DNA of 64,000 nt. Source: Pseudomonas fluorescens. GTDB taxonomy: Bacteria > Pseudomonadota > Gammaproteobacteria > Pseudomonadales > Pseudomonadaceae. Shown piece after piece: positions 51,697-62,350 of this stretch; positions within the stretch are counted from its first letter, which is position 1; each line of letters opens with the position of its first letter. The notes under the pieces were generated by a model, which saw only the letters and a list, made by a program, of their open reading frames with translations, was not told the origin of the DNA and did no database searches. The stretch covers positions 1-64,000 of the forward strand of contig NZ_CABVHQ010000019.1 of assembly GCF_902497895.1 (NCBI RefSeq), read 5' to 3'. The translations under genes and the position numbers were made by a program.

Positions 51697-52400
51697 ACAC
51701 GATTCTTCCAGGCATGTTGGCAGTGGGTCTGCTCGTTGAGCAGGGTACGCAACAGATTCAGGGCATGGGGCCAGTCGGCTTTGGCCGGCTCGGCGGTGGC
51801 GCTGCTCAGTGACAGCTGCCAATCATCGCCCCGGGTCAATAACAAGCCGACGGCGTACGCAAAGGGCACGTCATCGATCCAGGTGGCGTATGCCTCGGGC
51901 GGCTGCTCTTCGGTGACCACCAGCAACACCGCCGGTGCCCCTTCGTCGAGCAGTGTGGCAGCCTCTAACATACCGTGTTCAAGGCCGTCGCCAGCTGCCG
52001 CGAGAGCGGTCATTTCACTGGTTTCGCCGCGCATGATCGACCACAGTCCAATCACTGCGTTGTGGACCGACAGGCTGAACTGAGTCGGCGACAAGGGTTG
52101 ATCGGCGGCCAGTTCGCAGAGGATGTTGAAAGTCCGCGGGGTTTCACCGTGGCGGGAAATAAAGACCAGCGGTAGCTGCTCATGGCCTTCGGCCAATGGC
52201 CAGCCGACACTGAAGGCCATCCGCGCCAGGCGACTGAGACGTCGGCGTTGCATGGCGGGGAGAAATGAGACATCGGGGGCAGCATCGCTGCTGTCGAGTA
52301 CGACCGGTTGTCGACTCCAGGTCAGCCAATCGTCCACGCTTTCGAGCCCTGGAGCCCAGGCGCGCCATTGGGCGATATTGAAATTGATCACTGAATTCAT
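51672..52400 (-). CDS. apeC: Chain-length-factor-like beta-ketoacyl synthase N-terminal protein
   Basis: 242 residues of the Ketoacyl-synt_2 family, only about half a ketosynthase. No active-site Cys motif or C-terminal His boxes are present; the nearest region reads LSVHNAVIGLWSIMRG. In E. coli this protein forms the KS-CLF pair with ApeO and helps set chain length. ATG 52400 is preceded by a strong GCAGGGGCGGG ribosome site. First gene of the operon. Confidence 0.88.
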   Translation of the reverse strand: MNSVINFNIAQWRAWAPGLESVDDWLTWSRQPVVLDSSDAAPDVSFLPAMQRRRLSRLARMAFSVGWPLAEGHEQLPLVFISRHGETPRTFNILCELAADQPLSPTQFSLSVHNAVIGLWSIMRGETSEMTALAAAGDGLEHGMLEAATLLDEGAPAVLLVVTEEQPPEAYATWIDDVPFAYAVGLLLTRGDDWQLSLSSATAEPAKADWPHALNLLRTLLNEQTHCQHAWKNRVWTWQRNP

Positions 52401-52483
52401 CCCGCCCCTGCGGGCTTCCTTGATACGGCGAGTCGTTTTGACGGGCGGCCAGCCGTACATGGCGCGATGGCCGAGTGGCGCGC

Positions 52484-52512
52484 ATTATCCCGGCACAGCT
52501 GGCTTGTAGCAA
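52484..52512 (-). promoter_or_regulatory. Promoter of the aryl polyene operon
   Basis: On the minus strand TTGCTA (52507-52512) is followed after exactly 17 bases by GATAAT (52484-52489), predicting a start about 75 bases ahead of apeC. The remaining sequence of the 329-base gap 52401-52729 shows no gene. Confidence 0.6.
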
Positions 52513-52729
52513 ACGGTGGTTACATTTTGCTCAATAGAGTTGACCGATTTTTCAGAAAAAAGTGCTGTTGGGTCATTGTCCGGTTTTTTTGCAGCCGCCT
52601 CTGCTGGGGCCATTCGCATTATTGGGAAATAAATGGAAACTGACTGCGTAGTCCCTTTCCTGACGTGCTAGCTAAGCGCAGCTGTGGACTACTACACTCG
52701 GTCATTCTTTGATGCACGGAGGTTTTGAC

Positions 52730-53500
52730 ATGCGGCGCGTGGTGTTCAATCAAAAAGGTGGCGTCGGCAAATCCAGCATTGCCTGCAATCTGGCAGCGGT
52801 CAGCGCCCATGAAGGCTATCGGACGCTGCTGGTCGATCTCGATGCTCAGGCCAACTCCACTCAATACCTCACCGGGCTTACCGGTAGCGATATTCCGATG
52901 GGTATCGCCGATTTCTTCAAGCAGACTCTGTCATCCGGACCGTTCTCGAAGAAAAACCAGGTGGATATCTACGAAACGCCGTTCGACAACCTGCATGTGG
53001 TCACCGCCACCGCGGAACTCGCCGACTTGCAGCCCAAGCTCGAGGCGAAACACAAGATTAACAAACTGCGCAAACTGCTGGATGGATTGGCCGAGGATTA
53101 CGACCGAATTTACCTCGATACCCCACCAGCCCTGAATTTCTACGCGATATCCGCGCTGATCGCCGCCGATCGCGTACTAATCCCTTTCGATTGCGACAGT
53201 TTTTCCCGCCAGGCGCTCTACGGTCTGCTGGCGGAAATCGAAGAGCTCAAGGAAGACCACAACGAAGACCTGCAAGTCGAAGGCATTGTGGTCAACCAGT
53301 TTCAGGCCCGAGCGACTCTGCCGCAGCAAATGCTCGATGAGCTGATCGGCGAAGGTCTGCCGGTACTGCCGGTATACCTGGGCAGCTCAGTGCGCATGCG
53401 CGAATCCCACCAGGCCAACATGCCGCTGATTCACCTCGACCCACGGCACAAACTGACCCAGCAATTTGTCGAGCTGCACGCCCTGCTGGAGAACGCCTGA
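52730..53500 (+). CDS. Orphan ParA/MinD-type ATPase
   Basis: 256 residues. The deviant Walker A loop [17 protein letters not shown] is at about residues 5-21, switch DLDAQANST and Walker [12 protein letters not shown] are intact. The start at 52730 has GGAGG seven bases upstream and begins [11 protein letters not shown], so no N-terminal DNA-binding domain is present. No parB or centromere-like repeat cluster is seen. It could position a protein complex rather than DNA. Monocistronic by appearance. Confidence 0.88.
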   Translation: MRRVVFNQKGGVGKSSIACNLAAVSAHEGYRTLLVDLDAQANSTQYLTGLTGSDIPMGIADFFKQTLSSGPFSKKNQVDIYETPFDNLHVVTATAELADLQPKLEAKHKINKLRKLLDGLAEDYDRIYLDTPPALNFYAISALIAADRVLIPFDCDSFSRQALYGLLAEIEELKEDHNEDLQVEGIVVNQFQARATLPQQMLDELIGEGLPVLPVYLGSSVRMRESHQANMPLIHLDPRHKLTQQFVELHALLENA

Positions 53501-53523
53501 CCTTCAGCGCGGGCAAGATCGCC

Positions 53524-53623
53524 AAGATCGCAGCCTGCGGCAGCTCCTACGCCGAGTTGGTACGACCGAAAATTATCAGCTGTATGCAAATAACCGTAGG
53601 AGCTGCCGAAGGCTGCGATCTTT
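53524..53623. repeat. REPIN, AAGATCGCAGCCTGCGGCAG class
   Basis: Left AAGATCGCAGCCTGCGGCAG and inverted right TGCCGAAGGCTGCGATCTT with a core of about 50 bases, between the converging parA-like and trxC genes. Confidence 0.93.
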
Positions 53624-53640
53624 TGGGGGCACCCAGTGCT

Positions 53641-54075
53641 TCAGATGCCTTGACTGCGCAACCAGCTCAGCAACTGTGGTAGCGGGAAAGCGCCGCTCTG
53701 GCGCGCGACTTCCTGGCCGTTCTTGAACAGAATCAGGCTGGGAATCGAGCGAATGCCCAATTGTGCCGACAACGGCTGATTGGCCTCACTGTCCAGCTTG
53801 GCAAGTCGACACTTGCCCGCCAACTGCGCTGCCGCCTGCTCAAATACGGGCGCAAATGACTTGCAGGGCCCGCACCAGTCCGCCCAGACATCCACCAGCA
53901 ACGGCAGATCGCCCTTGATCTGGCTGGCGTAATCGCCCTGCTTCAATTCGAAAGGCTTGCTCAGCAACACCTCGGCTTTGCAGCGGCCGCACTTGGGCTG
54001 ATCGCCCAGGCGTTCGGCGGGGATACGGTTGAGGCCGTTGCAGTGAGGGCAGGGGATTAGCAGTGGATCGGGCAC
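53641..54075 (-). CDS. trxC: Thioredoxin 2 with N-terminal zinc finger
   Basis: 144 residues. The N-terminal zinc motif CPHC...CGRC (residues about 9-32) distinguishes TrxC from TrxA. The thioredoxin fold carries WADWCGPCK at about residues 68-76 and the cis-Pro loop IRSIPSLILF. Disulfide reductase expected in oxidative stress. GTG start at 54075, with GGAG upstream. Confidence 0.95.
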   Translation of the reverse strand: MPDPLLIPCPHCNGLNRIPAERLGDQPKCGRCKAEVLLSKPFELKQGDYASQIKGDLPLLVDVWADWCGPCKSFAPVFEQAAAQLAGKCRLAKLDSEANQPLSAQLGIRSIPSLILFKNGQEVARQSGAFPLPQLLSWLRSQGI

Positions 54076-54140
54076 GGGCGGCTCCAGTGAGTGGGTGATC
54101 CATCTGATCTGGAGCCGCAGACGTGATTTATCAAGGCCTC

Positions 54141-54169
54141 GGTGTCAGGCACCAGGACCTGGCGACACC
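54141..54169. other. Hairpin-forming sequence in the trxC-higB gap
   Basis: GGTGTC (54141-54146) pairs with GACACC (54164-54169), and inside CCAGG pairs with CCTGG. Another pair, GCGGCTCCAG and CTGGAGCCGC, frames 54078-54119. The 305-base gap 54076-54380 has no gene apart from these structures and the higB control region. Confidence 0.35.
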
Positions 54170-54316
54170 CAGTGGTTACTGGCGGCCAGAATGCGTTTGG
54201 TTATTGATGAGAGATGGTTCGTCGCATGTCCTCACATTTTCAATCGTCCAAGGAGACGCGGCGACTCTAGGCTGGGATCAAGCCTGAGGGATTTACCGTC
54301 GGTCTGCCGAGCTGTA

Positions 54317-54370
54317 TAGCAAGTTGCGATATTTCGCTTCTATGTTTAATCTCCATAGCAATATGCGATA
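54317..54370 (+). promoter_or_regulatory. Candidate higBA operator/promoter
   Basis: Two near-identical 15-base words, TAGCAAGTTGCGATA (54317-54331) and TAGCAATATGCGATA (54356-54370), lie 39 bases apart just before the toxin gene; the first contains the palindrome GCAAGTTGC. A possible -35 TTGCGA at 54325 with TAATCT 16 bases on overlaps the first copy. This fits antitoxin autorepression. Confidence 0.5.
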
Positions 54371-54380
54371 AGGATGTTGC

Positions 54381-54677
54381 ATGCATGTGATTGCTGAAAA
54401 ACGAATTTGGGAAGCCAAGGAAAAATGGCCACACTCCGCCAGCGCGCTGGATGCATGGTATCGAGTGGTCAAGTCCAATAGCCCTGGCGACTTTGCAGCA
54501 ATGAAGAGGATGTTTCCTGCGACGGATAAGGTAGGGTCGTTACATGTGTTTGATATCGGCGGGAACAAGCTGCGATTGATCGCGGTAGTCCATTACCGGG
54601 CGCAACGGCTCTATATCAAGCACGTGCTGGATCATCGCGACTATGACAAGGGAAAGTGGAAGGAGGAACGTCGATGA
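54381..54677 (+). CDS. higB: HigB-type toxin (mRNA interferase)
   Basis: 98 residues of the HigB_toxin (RelE-superfamily) type: WPHSASALDAWYRVVKSNSPGDFAAMKRMFP, FDIGGNKLRLIAVVHY, and the C-terminal IKHVLDHRDYDKGKW with the conserved HxxYD catalytic end. Expected to cut mRNA on the ribosome. Toxin gene first, typical of hig loci. Its stop overlaps the antitoxin start (ATGA). Confidence 0.92.
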   Translation: MHVIAEKRIWEAKEKWPHSASALDAWYRVVKSNSPGDFAAMKRMFPATDKVGSLHVFDIGGNKLRLIAVVHYRAQRLYIKHVLDHRDYDKGKWKEERR

Positions 54678-55075
54678 GCGTTCTGATCAAACAAGCCGCC
54701 GAGCACTGGCACTTCGTGTCACCGCTGCTGCGTAAACCAAAGAACGAAGCGGATTACGATCTGCTGGTCGCTTCTCTGGATGAGTTATTGGAGCTGATCG
54801 GCGACGACGAGTCGAACCCGTTGGCCAGTCTGGCGACTATTCTGGGAGACCTGTTAGAGGCCTATGACCGTGAGCACCGACCGATGCCGGTGGCCAGTGG
54901 CGTCGATGTTCTTCGCTACCTGATGCGCGAACATGGATTGAGCCAGAGCGACCTGCCAGGGGTGGGCGCTCAATCGGTCGTCTCGGAAATCCTGAGTGGC
55001 AAGCGCAAGCTCAACCTGCGACAGATTCGCTGGTTGGCCGAGCGCTTCAGTGTGAAGGCGGATGTGTTTTTCTAA
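54674..55075 (+). CDS. higA: HigA-type antitoxin
   Basis: 133 residues. The N-terminal helical region (about 1-70) probably binds the toxin; the C-terminal HTH (about 80-133) reads LRYLMREHGLSQSDLPGVGAQSVVSEILSGKRKL. The start at 54674 is chosen by AGGAGGAACG and the coupling to higB. Likely represses its own promoter through the repeats at 54317-54370. Confidence 0.92.
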   Translation: MSVLIKQAAEHWHFVSPLLRKPKNEADYDLLVASLDELLELIGDDESNPLASLATILGDLLEAYDREHRPMPVASGVDVLRYLMREHGLSQSDLPGVGAQSVVSEILSGKRKLNLRQIRWLAERFSVKADVFF

Positions 55076-55081
55076 CCGGCT

Positions 55082-56578
<1,497 letters not shown>

Positions 56579-56593
56579 CTAGGGATAGCGTGG

Positions 56594-59500
56594 TTAGTCG
56601 AGTTTGGTCGGCGGTGGCTCTTGCGTCGATTCGCCGACGGGCGCGGGCACGATGGTTTTGTTTTCCGATTCGATGGGCACCATCTTGTACTCCTGGCCCT
56701 GAAGATTTTTCAGGTAGACCTCCATCTGCCGGAACGAGATGTTGATCTTCTGTTTCTTGAACTCGCGGTTGATGAAGCGGTTGACCTCATCGAGCACCGG
56801 GTTGCGGTCGCCCAGGTCTCGCACGTGCATACGCAGTTCGTGGTCCAGGGTGCTTTCGCCGAAATTCAGGAAGTACACATGGGGCGCCGGGTCTTTGAGG
56901 ACTCGCGGATTGTCCTGGGCGGCCTTGAGCAGCAGCTCCTTGACCAGGTCGAGATCGGAGCCGTAGTCGACCCCGAGCTTGAGGGTGACCCGAGTGATGG
57001 TGTCGGTCAGCGACCAGTTGATCAGTTGCCCGGTAATGAACGTCTTGTTCGGGACAATGATGTCCTTGCGGTCGAAGTCGGTGATAGTCGTCGCGCGGAT
57101 GCGGATCTTGCTTACCGTGCCGGACAGGTTGCCGATGGTGATGGTGTCGCCGATCCGGACCGGGCGCTCGAAGAGGATCATGATCCCCGAGATGAAGTTG
57201 GCGAAGATTTCCTGCATGCCGAAACCCAGACCTACTGACAGCGCCGCCACCAGCCATTGCAATTTGTCCCAGCTCACGCCGAGGGTGGACAACGTGGAGA
57301 CGAAACCGACCCCGGCGATCACATAGGACAGCAGCGTGGTGGTGGCGTAGGCGCTGCCTTGGGCCAGATCGAGCTTGGACAGCACCAGCACTTCCAGCAG
57401 ACCGGGCAGGTTGCGCGCCAGGGCGAAGGTAATGCCGATGATGATCAGCGCCCCGAGCAAGTCGCCGATGCTGATTGGCACCATGCTGACGTTGGCGCCG
57501 CTGCCGCTGGTGTATTCGTAGAGGGTGACGTTGTCCAGGTACGAGAAGACCGTGATCAGGTCCGACCAGACCCAATACAGCGCGGCAATGAAACCACCGA
57601 GCAGTGCCAGACGGATCAGGCGCATGGACTGTTCATTGACCTGCTCGATGTCCAGCGTCGGCTCTTCAACCACTGCTTCGCCATCCCCGGCTTCCTTGGC
57701 CGCCTGGCGCTTGCTCAGTGCCCGCTGGTAGGCCAGACGTCGCGCAGCGACACCCAGGCCGCGAGCGAAGGTGGCTTCGATCACCAGCCAGAACATCAGC
57801 AGGTAAAGGGTGTTGATCAATCGGTCGCTGAGTTTCAGTGCGGTGTAGTAATAGCCGAAGCACACCGCGATGAACAAGGCGATCGGCAGGGCGGTGAACA
57901 AAACCCCGACGGCTTTGCGAAACAGTGAAGCGTTGCGGTGCGTCGGGCTGCTGATCAGCAGCCGGCTGAGCAGCCAGGTCATCAAGGCGTAGCAGGTCAG
58001 GACTACCGGCATCCCGAGGACGTCATCGGCCAATGCCGCGGGTTGCAGCTCGGCGACGGCAACCACCGCCACCAGCGCCAACACCACCAGCCCGAGTCGA
58101 CGGATCCAGCCCTGGAGAAATTCGACCTGGCGCTTTTCCCAACGGAAATGCAGTTCGGCCACGCCACCCGGCGCGAGGGTCCGGTAGGCGGTGTAGAACA
58201 CCAGCCAGGCCTGGGAAATCTGCAGCAGCGCCGCACCCAGGTTGGTGTTCTGTCCCCGGGCATCGATCTGCAAGGCATACCCGCACAGGGCCAGCGCCAG
58301 GGAAACCGGCATCGCCAGCAGGATATTGATCAGAATTGCCTGGGGCGTATGCCACTGGCTGTCGCGCTTGAAATGGCCGATGTCCTGGTGAACCTTGTTC
58401 AGCTGGGCATAGAGGTTTTTGCGTCGCCATAGCAAGGCGCCGATCAGCAATGCCAGTGGCAGGAACAGCAGCGGGCGCTGGGTCAGGCCGTCGGCCAGCT
58501 CGCTCAGGCTTGAAGCCCATGGCAGGGTGGTGATCTGTCGTTCCAGTCGCTCAGGGACTGCGCGCATCCACTCGAGGTCCAGTGGCTTGTTGCTGGGAAT
58601 CCAGAACATCTGTTCATCAAGGGTCGCGCGCAGGCTTTGTGCCGTGGCGAGCAGCTGCTTCTGGTTCAGTTGCAGGGTGATGGATTCGTTGAGTACGGCG
58701 CTCAGCTCGCGGTTCAGTCGTTCCAGCAGATCGGCGCGGGTGGTTGCCAGCTCGAGCAGGGTCTTGCGCAACTGTGGAGTGACCTGCTCCGGCGTTTGGG
58801 TCGCCAGCAGGGTGTCAACGTAGGCACTCGGATTACTGAGCAGCTCTCGTTGCTGGCTGACCTCGAACTGGTACAGGCGAATATCGGCGATCTGATCGGC
58901 CAGATCGCGGTCGAGCTTGAGGTGGGGCAGCGCCTGTTTTTGCTTATAAAGAATCTTCGACAGCAGCAGGCTACCCTTGAGCACGCTGATCTGCTCTTCC
59001 AGGGCTGAATCGCTTTGGGTGACGCTGTCCAGCTGCTGCTTGGTCTGCAGGTTCTGCTGGGTTACCACGTTGAGGCGGTCGGTGCTTTTGAGCAGGTAAT
59101 CGGAGAGTTTCAGATTGGCCGCGCTTTCACTGGCGAGCAGGCTGCTGCCGCCGGATTTCTGCGCTTCGATCGACTGTTGGGTCACCGTCTCCTGGGACTG
59201 GGCCAGGCGCTTCTGGTTGATCAGGGTTTGCAGGTCCTGGATTTCCCGCTCCAGGCGCGCGGTCTTTTCTTCCAGCAGATCATGTTGACTGTTGCCCAGG
59301 TCTTGCAGCTGGTTATTGCCAGCCAGTTCCTGGCGGCGCAGCGGAATCAATGCATCGAGCGCGGCCTGTTCGGCAGCGAGCAGATTGCGTTGGTCGGCAC
59401 TCAGCGGCTTGCCGTTGTCCTTGCCACTTTTCAGAATGTTGTTGATCGCCTGGATGCGCGTCTGGCTGCTGCTGATCTCCGCCTGAGCCCGCTCCGGGCG

Positions 59501-59944
59501 AGTCTGGGAGGTGATGATCAGGCTATTGGCATCGGCCAGGGCTTTTTGCAGTTGGCCTTGCTGGCTAGTGCGCTCGGTCAGCAACTGCTCCAGCTGCGGG
59601 ACTGGCAGGTTGGCGTAACGTTGCGCCGTAGGCACCACCTTGGTCGCCTTGAGGCGTGTCAGTTCCTTCTGGTTTTCACTGTTCTGGCGCGGCGCGGTGC
59701 TCAGTTGCTGGTTGAGGGCGGCCAGTTTTTTTTCGTAATCCTGCTTGTTGGCCAAGTGGGTCAACGTTTGTTGCAGAATTCCTTGCAGGGCTTTTTGGTC
59801 AGCTTCGGGTAGTTTTCGATCAGCAATTTTGTCCAGGCTCTGCTGGACTGCCTCGGTGCTGGGCAGGTCTGCCGCGTAAAGCGTACCGACGGAAAGACTC
59901 AGGCCAAGCAGGACAATAGCGAGATAAGTGCGCAGGGTTGACAT
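56594..59944 (-). CDS. mscK: Mechanosensitive channel of the MscK/KefA type
   Basis: 1116 residues, similar to E. coli MscK. Signal peptide (residues 1-24), a long coiled-coil periplasmic region (about 25-480), up to 11 membrane helices (about 490-900) and the C-terminal MscS domain with GDTITIGNLSGTVSKIRIRATTI and IIVPNKTFITGQLINWS. Releases solutes, with K+-sensitive gating in E. coli, on hypo-osmotic shock. 34 bases downstream of nhaP2 on the same strand. Confidence 0.94.
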   Translation of the reverse strand: MSTLRTYLAIVLLGLSLSVGTLYAADLPSTEAVQQSLDKIADRKLPEADQKALQGILQQTLTHLANKQDYEKKLAALNQQLSTAPRQNSENQKELTRLKATKVVPTAQRYANLPVPQLEQLLTERTSQQGQLQKALADANSLIITSQTRPERAQAEISSSQTRIQAINNILKSGKDNGKPLSADQRNLLAAEQAALDALIPLRRQELAGNNQLQDLGNSQHDLLEEKTARLEREIQDLQTLINQKRLAQSQETVTQQSIEAQKSGGSSLLASESAANLKLSDYLLKSTDRLNVVTQQNLQTKQQLDSVTQSDSALEEQISVLKGSLLLSKILYKQKQALPHLKLDRDLADQIADIRLYQFEVSQQRELLSNPSAYVDTLLATQTPEQVTPQLRKTLLELATTRADLLERLNRELSAVLNESITLQLNQKQLLATAQSLRATLDEQMFWIPSNKPLDLEWMRAVPERLERQITTLPWASSLSELADGLTQRPLLFLPLALLIGALLWRRKNLYAQLNKVHQDIGHFKRDSQWHTPQAILINILLAMPVSLALALCGYALQIDARGQNTNLGAALLQISQAWLVFYTAYRTLAPGGVAELHFRWEKRQVEFLQGWIRRLGLVVLALVAVVAVAELQPAALADDVLGMPVVLTCYALMTWLLSRLLISSPTHRNASLFRKAVGVLFTALPIALFIAVCFGYYYTALKLSDRLINTLYLLMFWLVIEATFARGLGVAARRLAYQRALSKRQAAKEAGDGEAVVEEPTLDIEQVNEQSMRLIRLALLGGFIAALYWVWSDLITVFSYLDNVTLYEYTSGSGANVSMVPISIGDLLGALIIIGITFALARNLPGLLEVLVLSKLDLAQGSAYATTTLLSYVIAGVGFVSTLSTLGVSWDKLQWLVAALSVGLGFGMQEIFANFISGIMILFERPVRIGDTITIGNLSGTVSKIRIRATTITDFDRKDIIVPNKTFITGQLINWSLTDTITRVTLKLGVDYGSDLDLVKELLLKAAQDNPRVLKDPAPHVYFLNFGESTLDHELRMHVRDLGDRNPVLDEVNRFINREFKKQKINISFRQMEVYLKNLQGQEYKMVPIESENKTIVPAPVGESTQEPPPTKLD

Positions 59945-59978
59945 AAATACCGGTCAAACTGGATAGAGAGTGGGCAGT

Positions 59979-61721
59979 TTAGAGGAAGAGTCCGGGCCCC
60001 GGGCGACTTCCTTCGGGGAATCTGACGCCCACTTTGCCAATCTTGTTCCCCTCCATCACTGCAACGGTCCAAATGGTGTTGTTCCACTCCACCTGGTCAC
60101 CGACTACTGGCGCACCGCCCACTTTCTGGGTAATGAAGCGGCTTAATGGCATGTCCGGGTCGAGCCCTTCGAGCTTGAGTCCATACAGCGCTGAAACCGC
60201 GCCCAGCCGGGCGTCGCCCTCGAGTATGAAATCGCCGAAGAAGCGTAAATCCAGCCCTCGTTGCGGTGCCTGGCTGAACAGTTTTCCGAGGGCCGGAAGG
60301 TTCTGTTCATGGCCAATTACGCAAAGCAAATCATCGACTTCCAGGGTGGTACTACCCGACGGATGGAGCAGTTGCTGGCCACGAAACAGGGCCGCGATGC
60401 GGGTGCCCTCGGGCATTTTCAGCTCACGAAGGGCCGCACCGATGCACCACTTTTCTGCGCCGAGGCGATAGACGAACAATTCCCACTCACTGGTGACATG
60501 CACTTCGAGCGCCGCCCGGGAGATTGGCGCGGGCTCTGGCGGAACCGTGACTTTCAGCAGTTTGGCGACCCATGGCAGGCTGGTGCCTTGCACTAGCAGC
60601 GAGACCAGGACGATAAAGAACGCGAGGTTGAAGTAGAGTTGGGCGTCGGGCAGCCCGGCCATCAGCGGGAACACCGCGAGAATGATCGGTACCGCGCCGC
60701 GCAGCCCGACCCAGGCGATAAACGCCTTCTCGCGTCCATGGAAGGCCTTGAACGGCAGCAGCCCGACGATCACCGAAAGTGGCCGGGCAAACAGGATCAT
60801 CCACAACGCCAGACCCAGGGCGGGCAGGGCAATCGGTAGCAAATCGTGGGGAGTGACCAGCAGGCCCAGCACCAGGAACATGCCGATTTGCGCCAGCCAC
60901 GCCATGCCGTCGAGCATGTGCAGAATACCGTGACGGCTGCGCACCGGACGGTTGCCGATAACCAGGCCACACAGATAGACCGCGAGGAAGCCGCTGCCGT
61001 GCAGGGCGTTGGTCAGGGCGAAGACCACCAGACCGCCACTGATCACCAGAATCGGGTAGAGGCCGGAAGCCAGCTTGATCCGGTTGACCAATTGCAGCAT
61101 CACCCAGCCGCCGCCCAGCCCGATGATGGCGCCGATACCGAACTCACGAATCAGATGGGCCAGCAGGTTCCAGTGCAGGCCGGTCTCGCCGCTGGCGAGC
61201 ATGTCGATCAGGGTCACTGTGAGGAACACTGCCATCGGATCGTTGCTGCCGGATTCGATTTCCAGGCTGGCGCTCACCCGTTCGTTGAGGCCCTTGCCGC
61301 CCAACAGCGAGAACACTGCTGCGGCGTCGGTTGAGCCGACGATGGCACCGATCAACAGGCCTTGAATGAGGTTCAGGTCGAACAGCCAGGCCGCCGCCAT
61401 GCCGGTCAGGCCGGTGGTGATCAACACGCCGATCGTCGCCAGCGACAGCGCCGGCCATAACGCCACGCGAAAACTCGCCACCCGGGTGCGCAGGCCGCCG
61501 TCGAGCAGGATCACTGCCAGGGCGAGGTTGCCGACCAGATAAGCGGTAGGGTAGTTGTCGAAAATAATGCCGCCGCCGTCGACCCCGGCGGCCATGCCCA
61601 CGGCCAGGATGATCACCAGAATCGGGATACCGAGGCGGGACGAAAGAGAACTCACCAGAATGCTCGCACCTACCAGCAACGCGCCGATCAAGAACAGGCT
61701 GTTGATGGTCGTCGCATTCAA
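59979..61721 (-). CDS. nhaP2: K+/H+ antiporter NhaP2 (CvrA) type
   Basis: 580 residues. The CPA1 exchanger domain (about 1-390) has 12-13 helices, with the ion-binding motif [20 protein letters not shown] and [16 protein letters not shown]. It is followed by a cytoplasmic TrkA-C domain (about 405-480) and a CorC/HlyC-type domain (about 490-580). This architecture is that of NhaP2/CvrA, which controls cytoplasmic K+. Pairing with mscK suggests an osmotic-adaptation unit. Confidence 0.93.
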   Translation of the reverse strand: MNATTINSLFLIGALLVGASILVSSLSSRLGIPILVIILAVGMAAGVDGGGIIFDNYPTAYLVGNLALAVILLDGGLRTRVASFRVALWPALSLATIGVLITTGLTGMAAAWLFDLNLIQGLLIGAIVGSTDAAAVFSLLGGKGLNERVSASLEIESGSNDPMAVFLTVTLIDMLASGETGLHWNLLAHLIREFGIGAIIGLGGGWVMLQLVNRIKLASGLYPILVISGGLVVFALTNALHGSGFLAVYLCGLVIGNRPVRSRHGILHMLDGMAWLAQIGMFLVLGLLVTPHDLLPIALPALGLALWMILFARPLSVIVGLLPFKAFHGREKAFIAWVGLRGAVPIILAVFPLMAGLPDAQLYFNLAFFIVLVSLLVQGTSLPWVAKLLKVTVPPEPAPISRAALEVHVTSEWELFVYRLGAEKWCIGAALRELKMPEGTRIAALFRGQQLLHPSGSTTLEVDDLLCVIGHEQNLPALGKLFSQAPQRGLDLRFFGDFILEGDARLGAVSALYGLKLEGLDPDMPLSRFITQKVGGAPVVGDQVEWNNTIWTVAVMEGNKIGKVGVRFPEGSRPGPGLFL

Positions 61722-61829
61722 AGGCGGTACTCCAGAAGCAGAAAGGCGGGCACAAACTGACCATGCAGTCTGCGTGCCAGCGATTCTAACCTGTTGAAAT
61801 GCAGAGCTGTCAAAAAGCTTTTCAAGATC

Positions 61830-61929
61830 AAAAGATCGCAGCCTGCGGCAGCTCCTACGCAGATTGCCCGCGACCCAAACCGAATGTGAACCACGCCCCC
61901 CGTAGGAGCTGCCGCAGGCTGCGATCTTT
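61830..61929. repeat. REPIN, AAGATCGCAGCCTGCGGCAG class
   Basis: Left AAAGATCGCAGCCTGCGGCA and a perfect inverted right unit. It lies in the 398-base gap upstream of nhaP2; the rest of the gap holds the structured leader at 62017-62082. Confidence 0.95.
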
Positions 61930-62016
61930 TCGGCCGTGGCGCAGAACCCAATCGCAGTACGACGAAGTGCCAGGAACCTGACGAATTAATCGTAGTCTTT
62001 AACACTCGCGAGCAAG

Positions 62017-62082
62017 GTCACCGCCAGGAAAATCAGGGGCTTGCGAGCCGGATAACCCTGGCATCCGTGGTGACTTTTCTTT
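62017..62082 (+). promoter_or_regulatory. Structured leader or terminator upstream of the coiled-coil/zapA-like pair
   Basis: GTCACC and GCCAGG (62017-62028) pair with CCTGGC and GGTGAC (62056-62074), with a smaller inner pair GGCT/AGCC, and TTTTCTTT follows. No plus-strand gene precedes it. It may be an attenuator for the genes at 62120 or the 3' end of a small RNA. Confidence 0.4.
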
Positions 62083-62119
62083 ATCGTAAGTACCCTTTTA
62101 AAATGCCCGAGAAATCAAA

Positions 62120-62350
62120 ATGTTGGAAGCATCCCTAAGCCAATTGGAACAACTGGTCAGCGAGCTGGTGCAGCAGAACCAGGAGCTGCTCGGCACGAAC
62201 CAGACCCTGAGTGCGGAACTGGCCCAGGTCAAAGACGAAAACGAAAGCCTGCAACTGAGCCTGATGGAACAGGAAGAAAAGCAGGGTGCCACCGCCGCAC
62301 GTATTCAAGCCCTGGTTGAGCGCGTCAGCGCCGGCCCTGTCACCGCATGA
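62120..62350 (+). CDS. Small coiled-coil protein (TIGR02449/ZapB-like)
   Basis: 76 residues, almost entirely heptad-patterned: LEQLVSELVQQNQELLGTNQ onward to residue 68. Such small coiled-coil proteins often precede zapA in gammaproteobacteria and are thought to take part in division-ring organisation. Its stop overlaps the next start (ATGA), so the two are translationally coupled. Confidence 0.8.
   Translation: MLEASLSQLEQLVSELVQQNQELLGTNQTLSAELAQVKDENESLQLSLMEQEEKQGATAARIQALVERVSAGPVTA

Noticed and set aside
34743..52400. Gene cluster as an ordinary type II fatty acid locus
   Set aside because: The presence of a chain-length-factor-like protein, ammonia-lyase, aryl ligase, LolA and MMPL components, and two ketosynthases matches an aryl polyene cluster, not housekeeping fab genes.
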